53,143 nt of DNA from Gammaproteobacteria bacterium. GTDB lineage: Bacteria; Pseudomonadota; Gammaproteobacteria; Xanthomonadales; Wenzhouxiangellaceae. Under the pieces are notes generated by a model. The model saw only the letters and a program-made list of their open reading frames with translations, ran no database searches and was not told the DNA's origin. Location: assembly GCA_021772975.1 (NCBI GenBank), contig JAJFKY010000015.1, positions 1 through 53,143 of the forward strand, given 5' to 3'. Numbering within the stretch: the first letter of the stretch is position 1; every line of letters begins with the position of its first letter. Below, piece after piece: positions 16,581 to 23,597 of the stretch. A program made the translations under genes and the position numbers.

Positions 16581-17153
16581 ATGACGAAAGCGGTTGATTC
16601 GATCAGTGTCACAGAGCTTCTGCAAAGCTGGGAAGCGGGTAACCTGCAAGCCCGTGATCAGGCCTTTGAACTGCTTTATCCGGAGTTCAAACGCTTGGCC
16701 AGAATCCGATTGTCCGGCAACAACTGTACGCTGACGCCCACCCAGCTGGTGTCCGAGGCCTATTGCATCATCGCCCGGCAAAGACAACTGCCCACTGCCA
16801 ATCGTGAGCATTTCCTGGCAACTTATTCCACCCTGATGCGCAGGGCCTGTATCGATTATCTGCGCAGCCGCCGACGCATCAAACGCGGCGCTCATCTACA
16901 GGCCATTGATGTTGAAGTCAGTGAGTTGCCGGCCATCAGTGATACGCAATCGCTGGTCATTGCCAGTGACCTGATCGAGCAACTGCTGGCCGAGGATCAC
17001 CATACCGGGTTGATCGTTGACATGAAAATTTTCGGGGGAATGGAAATGGCGGAAATAGCCCGTCATTTAGGTCTTTCACTTTCCACGGTGGTCAGGCGTT
17101 GGCGGTTCGCACGCGCCTGGCTGACCGCACAACTTCAGGAACCAGCAGTATGA
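16581..17153 (+). CDS. ECF sigma factor of the kinase-associated type
   Basis: The 190-residue protein has sigma-2 (about 25-95, LLYPEFKRLARIRLSG, LVSEAYCII) and sigma-4 (about 130-185, MKIFGGMEMAEIARHLGLSLSTVVRRWRFARAWL) regions and no sigma-3, hence an ECF factor. The TPTQLVSEAY motif, the FLATYSTLMRRACIDYLRSR block and the E-IA-HLG-S-STV-RRW helix-turn-helix match the ECF group found beside Ser/Thr kinases (TIGR02999/ECF43-like). In such systems the kinase, rather than an anti-sigma factor, can control the sigma factor. ATG at 16581 is preferred over GTG at 16578. Its stop overlaps the next start (ATGA), and the operon includes a transmembrane kinase two genes on. Likely targets include the divergent RHS operon. 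Confidence 0.88.
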   Translation: MTKAVDSISVTELLQSWEAGNLQARDQAFELLYPEFKRLARIRLSGNNCTLTPTQLVSEAYCIIARQRQLPTANREHFLATYSTLMRRACIDYLRSRRRIKRGAHLQAIDVEVSELPAISDTQSLVIASDLIEQLLAEDHHTGLIVDMKIFGGMEMAEIARHLGLSLSTVVRRWRFARAWLTAQLQEPAV

Positions 17154-17803
17154 AAACACCACTGGCATTTATCCTTGCGTTATCCACTCTGTGGTTGTTG
17201 CCGATATCCGCAACCGCCGATCCAGATAATTTGCCGCTATGTGATGTTCAGGTCACCTTCAGGTCCGGTCTACCACCTTTGATCGATCCAAAGATTATTG
17301 GCGAGGATGGCGAGACCTGTACCACCAGGGTTTTGGCGCAGCCCGGCTCTTCGGGTCAGTTCGAACGGCAAGTCTACTTATACCAGCAGCCCACGGATTT
17401 TAATCTGAGCATGTATTCCGAAAATCTGCCGCCCGATCAGGCCTTGCATGTGGTGGGCATTGCAGAGGCTGGAATCGAGTTCGACCTGTTTTTGATAACC
17501 GATGTTCAAGGCGATATCACTCAGCTGTTTAGCTGCCGGCAGCAAAGCCAGTGCACGATAACGCCGGTTAGCCAGATAGCGGGGCAAAACCCTGAGGTAA
17601 CCGGAACTGAGCTGATTATCAGGATTCTTGCCGGCAAGCCCGGCGGACCTGAGCTGATACAGGTTTTGGTAACACCTGAGACCATTCTTCTTGAGCAGAC
17701 TTTAACGAGTTCCGTCACCCTTTCCTACGGCATTTTAAGTGAAACCTTGTTCGCTACCGCCGCTGATCTGGTGTTTGTTGCGGATGCATTTTATCTCCAG
17801 TGA
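17150..17803 (+). CDS. Small exported protein between sigma factor and kinase
   Basis: The start at 17150 (MKTPLAFILALSTLWLLP) gives a clean signal peptide ending near ATA and a mature protein of about 195 residues. It overlaps the sigma-factor stop by ATGA, and its own stop overlaps the kinase GTG start (GTGA). The mature part is beta-rich and has four cysteines (in LPLCDVQV, GETCTTR and SCRQQSQC), suggesting periplasmic disulfides. I recognise no family. Its fixed position inside a sigma/kinase operon suggests a periplasmic sensor or ligand-binding partner of the kinase, but that is inference from context. Confidence 0.75.
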   Translation: MKTPLAFILALSTLWLLPISATADPDNLPLCDVQVTFRSGLPPLIDPKIIGEDGETCTTRVLAQPGSSGQFERQVYLYQQPTDFNLSMYSENLPPDQALHVVGIAEAGIEFDLFLITDVQGDITQLFSCRQQSQCTITPVSQIAGQNPEVTGTELIIRILAGKPGGPELIQVLVTPETILLEQTLTSSVTLSYGILSETLFATAADLVFVADAFYLQ

Positions 17804-20223
17804 CCAGCAAGCTGCGCTGTGCACGCCAGGCCTTCGAGGCCGCACTCCGCGATCCGGAAACGCACAATAACACCGAGATAACCCGGCTCATTGAACTGGA
17901 TCGTGAGATCGAAAATCAGCTGCACCCGGTGCCTGATTTTGGCCCGGACTTCAGCGCTGTCGAGTTACTCGCCCAGGGGGGTATGGGCAGCGTTTACCGG
18001 GCCAAACAGGATAACGAGTACGGGCGTATCGTCGCCATTAAAGCGATGAATCTACAGCTGTCGTCGCAGCGTACCCGGCTGCGTTTTGAAATTGAGGCGG
18101 AATTACTGGCAACGCTGTCACATCCCAATATCTGCCGTTATTTCGGGTCGGGCGTCACAACCACGGGTTCTCCGTTCGTCATCATGGAGTATATTTCCGG
18201 ATCAGACCTGCTCCACTATGCCAACCAGGCCGGACTCTCAACCCGGGCCAGGATCGATCTGTTTATTCAGCTTTTGCATGCCGTATCCTACGCTCACGCC
18301 CACTTTGTGCTGCACCGCGACCTGAAAACCAGCAATATTCTGGTTGATAGCAGCGGCCGTGTGGTGCTGCTGGACTTCGGTATTGCTAAAAATCTCCGCC
18401 AGCATTCCAGTATCCACTTTACTGAGCCGTTTATGTCACTGGAAAATGTCAGTCCCGAACAACTGCTCAACACCGCCAGCTTAAGCACCCAGACGGACAT
18501 CCATCAGCTTGGGGGGCTGCTGTATCGTTTACTGACCAACCAGCATTTCTACGCAGTTGATAAGGAAGCCTTTGCCGCTACGGTGCAACAGATCTCCCAG
18601 GGTGATCCGGAACTGCCGTCACGTCGCTACCTGACGACAACACTTTCAGACGGCTGCTTTTCAGAAGTCGTTCACAAACAGTTGCAAGGCGATCTTGATT
18701 GGATACTGCTTAAATGTCTGGCGCGACAAGCAGAGGACCGCTACCCATCGGTTAATCAACTGACCAGCGACCTGCAAGCCTGGCGGGAATTGCGTCCTAT
18801 TTCGATTCGCCCCAATCTTTGGCTTTATCGAACGGCCAAATTTGTACAAAGAAACAGGTCACTGATCAACTGGCTGGTGCCGACTTTCGCGATTACCGCC
18901 GCACTGCTGAGTTTAGCGATTATTCAATCGCGCACCATTCAGGACAAACAGGTCATTGCCGAAACCGCTACGGCCCGCTCCGAAGCTCTGGCGGAAGTCT
19001 TTACCAGTGCATTCGAAGCCGCCGATCCACTGGTGGCTGGCGCACAGCTGAGTGCACGTGACATCCTTTCATCGACAGCCGCCATAGTCACCCGGGGTGG
19101 GCCGGCCACCCTGGAGTTACGCCCTGAAATTGCCTCCGTGCAGTTGAAATTGGGTATGGTCGATGCCGCCGAAGCGCTGCTTGAGCATAGCGCCCTGAGT
19201 GACGACTATCACAGCCTGACGCTAAGAGCCCAGATCGAACTGCAACGAGGTCAACAACAACAAGCCGAAGCATTGTTGCAACAGGCCGTTGCCCATGCTG
19301 ATTATTCGCAAGCCCCTGCCCGCGCTGACACGGTGCACATGCTGTTGCTGCAAGTGCGCGGACAACGGCGCGAAGCATTGCTGATGTTGCAGGGCTTGAT
19401 TGCTCAGGCCTCACCCGACGAGCTGCCGTTACTGTATATTCAACTTGCTCAAGCACATAAGTCGATCGGTGCGTTGGAAGCTGCGCTGGCGGCGGTTAAT
19501 CAATCCCTGATGGTATCTGATGAACTGCAATCCGATGCCATCGCAGGCAAAGCCCATCTGGAGGCGTCCACCATACTGCGCAGGCTCAATCAGCCTGAAG
19601 CGAGCCTGCGACATGCCCAGCAAGCCGTCGATTTGTTAACCGGCGTTTATGGCAGAGGCAGTCTTGCCTCGGCAGGTGCTATAACCTCGCTGGCCACCGC
19701 AAAAATTGCCTACGGTGATTTTGCTGCGGCCATACAGCTGCTAGACACTTCATCAGAAACTTATGCAGCGCGGCTGGGGCGTACCAGTCCGCGCTTTTTG
19801 ATGAGCGAATACAATCGCGCCAACGCGTTATTAAAACTTACCCGCTACCAAGAGGCGCTGGCCGTGCTTGAGCCGGTTGTTCAATCCGCACAGTTAGTCT
19901 GGACACAGGACGCCAATCTTGGTTATTTTTATCTTGCCGCCGGTTCCGCTGCTATTTTTGTTAAGCATATCGACAAAGCCGGGCGCTATTTATCTGCAGC
20001 TGCTGACATCCTGGTTGATGATAAGCCCGAGTCCTACACCATTGCTGAAACTTACCTGCTAGCTGAATCCGCCCGGCTGCAAGCCATTCAAGGCAACACT
20101 CAGCTTGCCATTGCCGAGATGCAACTGGCTCTGGAGCATATGCGCGAGCGGGGGCTGGATGACGATATCGCTGACTATCAACAGCAACTTTCTGAATGGC
20201 TGCAGCAAGCTGCTGATCGTTGA
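17800..20223 (+). CDS. Transmembrane Ser/Thr protein kinase with TPR-like C-terminal region
   Basis: This 807-residue Hanks-type kinase has the glycine loop GGMGSVYRA (60-68), catalytic Lys in VAIKAM (K81), catalytic loop HRDLKTSN (D174) and DFG (D192). All are intact, so it should be active. Residues 355-377 form one transmembrane helix. The region beyond about 400 is helical with TPR-like pairs (such as AEALLEHSAL and AEALLQQAVA), so it probably senses or binds partners on the periplasmic side. The GTG start overlaps the upstream stop by GTGA; an ATG start is not available nearby. With the ECF factor it forms a sigma-kinase signalling pair, in which phosphorylation of the sigma factor is the likely output. 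Confidence 0.92.
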   Translation: MTSKLRCARQAFEAALRDPETHNNTEITRLIELDREIENQLHPVPDFGPDFSAVELLAQGGMGSVYRAKQDNEYGRIVAIKAMNLQLSSQRTRLRFEIEAELLATLSHPNICRYFGSGVTTTGSPFVIMEYISGSDLLHYANQAGLSTRARIDLFIQLLHAVSYAHAHFVLHRDLKTSNILVDSSGRVVLLDFGIAKNLRQHSSIHFTEPFMSLENVSPEQLLNTASLSTQTDIHQLGGLLYRLLTNQHFYAVDKEAFAATVQQISQGDPELPSRRYLTTTLSDGCFSEVVHKQLQGDLDWILLKCLARQAEDRYPSVNQLTSDLQAWRELRPISIRPNLWLYRTAKFVQRNRSLINWLVPTFAITAALLSLAIIQSRTIQDKQVIAETATARSEALAEVFTSAFEAADPLVAGAQLSARDILSSTAAIVTRGGPATLELRPEIASVQLKLGMVDAAEALLEHSALSDDYHSLTLRAQIELQRGQQQQAEALLQQAVAHADYSQAPARADTVHMLLLQVRGQRREALLMLQGLIAQASPDELPLLYIQLAQAHKSIGALEAALAAVNQSLMVSDELQSDAIAGKAHLEASTILRRLNQPEASLRHAQQAVDLLTGVYGRGSLASAGAITSLATAKIAYGDFAAAIQLLDTSSETYAARLGRTSPRFLMSEYNRANALLKLTRYQEALAVLEPVVQSAQLVWTQDANLGYFYLAAGSAAIFVKHIDKAGRYLSAAADILVDDKPESYTIAETYLLAESARLQAIQGNTQLAIAEMQLALEHMRERGLDDDIADYQQQLSEWLQQAADR

Positions 20224-20451
20224 ACCAGGCTTGTGTCAGAATTGATCTGAATTTCTGCTAATCAGGATGAAAGCACAGCAGCTGTATTAACATAATGCCT
20301 GTTTCAATCGCCGGTTGGCTGTTCCGAACAGACCGTGCTAGTGTCTCGGCTGATTTGGCCCGGGTTTGGAAGCAGGCTTCGATTTTTTTCGATCAGCGAG
20401 ACATTATGGCAAACAATAAATCCTACGTATTACTCAGGAGGCGCATTAACC

Positions 20452-21963
20452 ATGTCAGCTAACCCACCATCAATTGCCCAACTCGAACAGGCTGCGGCGC
20501 AGGGCAATGAGATGGCGATGCTGCAGCTTGGCAGCCGATTGCTTAACAATAACCCGCCCGGCACCGCGCAGTGTCAGCGGGGACTGGAGCTATTGCGTAA
20601 AGCCGCCGATGGCGGCCAGGCTGCTTCTTCGGCACAGTGGCTGTTGAGCGCTTTCTATCTGCACAACCTGTCGCTGCCGGACAGCATTCCGCGGGCGGTA
20701 AAATGGCTGGAGCGGGCCGTGAAGTCACGGGTTGGATTGGCGCTGGATCGGATGGCAAACTTGTGTCTGCGTGGGGTGGGCATTGAGTATCAGCCCGAAC
20801 GGGCACTTGAGTTGCTTCGCCAACTCGCTGATGCCGGATTCCAGCACTCCGCCTGGGAGGTCGGCTATCTCACCAGTACACTGGATGAAGTGCTCGATGC
20901 GCAGGCCTCCGCAACAGCTTTCGCGCGGGCCTGCGCGCTGGGATATCCATTGGCCTACTATTCGCTGGGGCTGCGATTCGCGTATGGCGCAGGCGTGCAG
21001 CAGGATCTGGCTTTTGCCCGCGCGCTGTTATTGTATGCAGACGAGGCCGGTATCAGCGACGCGGGTGAAGCAGCCGGTGAGCTGACGACTGGTGACGGCC
21101 TGGCAGAACCAGCGGCAAAGTGGACCGCGCGTTTAAAACAGAACCATGCCACCACCGCCGCACTGCGTCAGCAGCTGAGTGGTGGTTTTATTATTCCAGC
21201 TGCACGTGCCGCGGCGATTGATCGCCTGGAAGCCAATTTCGCCAACCTCGGCCATGCCTGCTTAACACTGTCTGAAGCGGGTCGTCTGGAGGTAAAAGGT
21301 GACAACACAGAGGCACCGCCTACGCGTCCATCCGAATGGCACTGGCTCAGCGAGCAGCCCCGGGTGGCAACCAGCTCGGATTTCCTCACCCGCGAGGAGC
21401 GGGTACAGATTCTGCGGATGGTCAACGGAGCGATGATGACGCCCGAGCAGTATTCAGCTCAGGGCGTGCGCGGCGGTGCGGAGAGCCAGTTTTTCAACGG
21501 CACAGGCATGGCCTTCGGCACGGCGGATTCGGATACGGTCGTCCGCTGTATCGAGCGGCGGGTATCAGCCTGGACCGGCTGGGACATGGCAGCGATTGAT
21601 CCGTGCTCAGTCATCAGCTACAAACCCGGCCAGGAGTACCGGCCTCACGTTGACTACTACGAAGCACAGGAGATCGCTGCAATGGGCAACCAGATAGGCG
21701 ATTACGGCGGGCAGCGGGTGATTACATTTCTGATGTGTCTGCAGGCGGCCGAACGCGGCGGTGAAACGGTCTATCCGGATGCCGATGTCACCGTTACACA
21801 TGCAACAGGCTCGGCAATGATGCATTACAACGTCCTGCCCGATGGCACTCCGGACCCGTTGTCGCTGCATCACGGCTGGCCGGTAGCGGCCGGCGAAAAG
21901 TGGGTATTGCGCACGACGTTACGCGAAAATGCGCGCTATCGCGCAGCAATCGCTGAGAGTTAG
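20452..21963 (+). CDS. Sel1-repeat / prolyl 4-hydroxylase-like 2OG-Fe(II) dioxygenase fusion
   Basis: The start at 20452 follows AGGAGG by 10 bases; an upstream in-frame ATG has no ribosome binding site. The product is 503 residues. The N-terminal half contains Sel1-like repeats (MAMLQLGSRLL, LDRMANLCLRGVG, LAYYSLGLRFAYGAG), which are protein-interaction helices. The C-terminal 200 residues are a prolyl-4-hydroxylase domain. It has the metal-binding HVDYYE (H-x-D), a second His in HHGWPV and the 2-oxoglutarate-binding Lys/Arg in GEKWVLRTTLRE, plus the family motif ERGGETVYP. There is no signal peptide, so it probably hydroxylates a cytoplasmic protein. It lies 228 bases after the kinase gene, with no clear terminator in between. 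Confidence 0.9.
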   Translation: MSANPPSIAQLEQAAAQGNEMAMLQLGSRLLNNNPPGTAQCQRGLELLRKAADGGQAASSAQWLLSAFYLHNLSLPDSIPRAVKWLERAVKSRVGLALDRMANLCLRGVGIEYQPERALELLRQLADAGFQHSAWEVGYLTSTLDEVLDAQASATAFARACALGYPLAYYSLGLRFAYGAGVQQDLAFARALLLYADEAGISDAGEAAGELTTGDGLAEPAAKWTARLKQNHATTAALRQQLSGGFIIPAARAAAIDRLEANFANLGHACLTLSEAGRLEVKGDNTEAPPTRPSEWHWLSEQPRVATSSDFLTREERVQILRMVNGAMMTPEQYSAQGVRGGAESQFFNGTGMAFGTADSDTVVRCIERRVSAWTGWDMAAIDPCSVISYKPGQEYRPHVDYYEAQEIAAMGNQIGDYGGQRVITFLMCLQAAERGGETVYPDADVTVTHATGSAMMHYNVLPDGTPDPLSLHHGWPVAAGEKWVLRTTLRENARYRAAIAES

Positions 21964-22065
21964 AGCTGCTGAAGCCAAGGGCAAATTTAGCAAAAAATAT
22001 GTCGTCGATTACATTTTAGCGGCGGCAACAGACAAACTTAGGAGTCAGTGCAATTCCGGCTGCTT

Positions 22066-22096
22066 AAAAACCCCGGCCACATGACATGACCGGGGT
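22066..22096 (-). terminator. Rho-independent terminator after the first small secreted-protein gene
   Basis: On the minus strand a GC-rich hairpin (ACCCCGG... and ...CCGGGGT arms at 22071-22096) is followed by TTTTT. It lies 25 bases past the stop of the 22121-22591 gene. Confidence 0.75.
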
Positions 22097-22120
22097 AATT
22101 GCAGCTGCTTTGTTTATCGC

Positions 22121-22591
22121 TTACTGAAAGCTTTCATAACGTGCGGTTGCAGAAGTGGTGCTGAAGGTATTGTTATCATTATTCAATACCGTCGCGTTCA
22201 GGGTGATGGTCTGGAAGTGCCGAATAGGCAGCAGACAGGTATCACTGCTGGAGCTGCAACGGCTGTCTGACCAGATAATGGTGAAATTAGAAGGCTCGTT
22301 GTCGATACGGAACACCGCGGTAGTAGTAAAGGTGGTCCAATTGCTAAAACAGAAACCGGTCGTGAATTGATCAAATGCCGGAGTATCCACAAAACATTTC
22401 ATGGACGCAGCGCCGGAACGATTCTGCTCGGGTTTCTGCAGATCTTCAGCCAGTTCCGGCAACGCCAATAAAGCCTGATCAAACTGTTCTGGAGAGCCCG
22501 GCTGCTCTGCCGAGGCAATACCGATATATCCTGCCAGGCAGAAAGCAGTGCTGATACCAGCCGTCAGCAAAGTTTTTTTCAAATTCAACAT
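22121..22591 (-). CDS. Small secreted protein, copy 1 of a tandem duplication
   Basis: This 156-residue protein has a signal peptide (MLNLKKTLLTAGISTAF, cleaved near ASA) and a mature part of about 128 residues. The mature protein has four cysteines, in SMKCFVDTP, GFCFSN and the pair SRCSSSSDTC, probably forming disulfides. The motif LALPELAEDLQKPEQNRSG precedes the first cysteine, and the C-terminus is a predicted beta-strand. Its nearest relative is the next gene, about 735 bases away on the same strand, identical over long stretches. I recognise no family. It is preceded by its own promoter and ribosome binding site (GGAGG) and followed by its own terminator, so each copy is a separate transcription unit. 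Confidence 0.85.
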   Translation of the reverse strand: MLNLKKTLLTAGISTAFCLAGYIGIASAEQPGSPEQFDQALLALPELAEDLQKPEQNRSGAASMKCFVDTPAFDQFTTGFCFSNWTTFTTTAVFRIDNEPSNFTIIWSDSRCSSSSDTCLLPIRHFQTITLNATVLNNDNNTFSTTSATARYESFQ

Positions 22592-22696
22592 ATTATTCCT
22601 CCATGAATAAGTTTATTCCCATAAGCGGGGTTGATATGCCGTCAATGCTGCACAAGCTATGTAAAAATAAACCTGCAATATTGACGGCAGCAAACT

Positions 22697-22726
22697 ATAT
22701 AAAAAATCAAATTAAATAAGTGTAAA
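22697..22726 (-). promoter_or_regulatory. Promoter of secreted-protein copy 1
   Basis: On the minus strand TTTACA (22726-22721) and TTATAT (22702-22697) are spaced by 18 bases. The surrounding AT-rich block (22709-22738) is nearly identical to the block upstream of copy 2, which has the same box geometry, so the regulatory region was duplicated with the gene. The leader is unusually long (about 100 bases) and is conserved near the start codon (CCCATAAGCGGGG, in + strand orientation). Confidence 0.65.
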
Positions 22727-22803
22727 GCATTATTTTATTTACCAGCGTAATTTTTTGCTAAAAAACATGGATAATACTTTTGTATACAATACTTATTTCG
22801 CCC

Positions 22804-22828
22804 AAAACCGGGCAACTCAGCTGCCCGG
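22804..22828 (-). terminator. Terminator-like hairpin after secreted-protein copy 2
   Basis: A CCGGGCA/TGCCCGG stem (22808-22814 and 22822-22828) is followed on the minus strand by TTTT. It lies about 27 bases past the stop of the 22856-23326 gene and occupies the same place as the terminator after copy 1, although the sequence differs. Confidence 0.65.
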
Positions 22829-22855
22829 CATTAGTAGCATCACAGCACTTATCGA

Positions 22856-23326
22856 TTACTCAAAGCTTTCGTACAACGCGGTTGCGGAAGTGGTGCTGAA
22901 GGTATTGTTATCGTTATTTAATACCGTGGCACTCAGGTTGATAGTCTGGAAATGCCGGATAGGCAGCAGACAGGTATCGTTGCTGGAACTGCAGCGGCTA
23001 TCAGACCAGAGAATGGTGAAATTAGAAGGCTCATTGTCAATGCGAAATACCGCTGTTGTGGTTCTGGCTACTCCCGCATCCGCGCAAAAGCCTGTCGTGA
23101 ACACATCAAATGCCGGAGTATCTACATAACATTTCATCGATGCGCCGCCGGACCTATTCTGCTCGGGCTTCTGCAGATCTTCAGCCAGTTCCGGCAACGC
23201 CAGTAAAGCCTGATTGAACTCTTCCGCGGTGACCGGCTGCTCTGCCGACGCAATGCCGATATATCCAGCCAGACAGAAAGCGGCGCAGATACCGGTGGTC
23301 AGCAAAGTTTTTTTCAATTTCAACAT
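22856..23326 (-). CDS. Small secreted protein, copy 2 of a tandem duplication
   Basis: This paralogue of the 22121-22591 gene is the same length (156 residues) with an almost identical signal peptide and C-terminal half (SNFTILWSDSRCSSSNDTC, LLPIRHFQT). The largest difference is around the second cysteine, where FCFSNWTTFTTT becomes FCADAGVARTTT. That replaces aromatic residues and adds no net cysteine. The difference is concentrated in one loop, which could mark a recognition surface under diversifying selection, although two sequences cannot show this. Function is unknown; secretion to the periplasm or outside is likely. Confidence 0.85.
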   Translation of the reverse strand: MLKLKKTLLTTGICAAFCLAGYIGIASAEQPVTAEEFNQALLALPELAEDLQKPEQNRSGGASMKCYVDTPAFDVFTTGFCADAGVARTTTAVFRIDNEPSNFTILWSDSRCSSSNDTCLLPIRHFQTINLSATVLNNDNNTFSTTSATALYESFE

Positions 23327-23430
23327 GTTATTCCTCCATGAATAAAGATATTCCCATAAGCGGGGATTGGTACGCCATCAATGCGTGGCCATGCTTTTCA
23401 CACAGGCCTGCGGTGCTGGCGAAGTGCACT

Positions 23431-23460
23431 ATATGAAATAGTAAATTAAATAACTGTAAA
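23431..23460 (-). promoter_or_regulatory. Promoter of secreted-protein copy 2
   Basis: TTTACA (23460-23455) and TCATAT (23436-23431) on the minus strand are spaced by 18 bases. This geometry and the flanking AT-rich block match the promoter of copy 1, and conservation between the two copies is the main support. Confidence 0.65.
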
Positions 23461-23597
23461 GCATTATTTTATTCACTAATGTGAATTTTACTTCACTCTC
23501 AAAACAGTATTAATATCAGCCATCAAGCTGAGCTCGTCTTATTTAATTAATAAGACAAATATTATTGGTGATGGTTAAATATTACAGCATTAATTGT

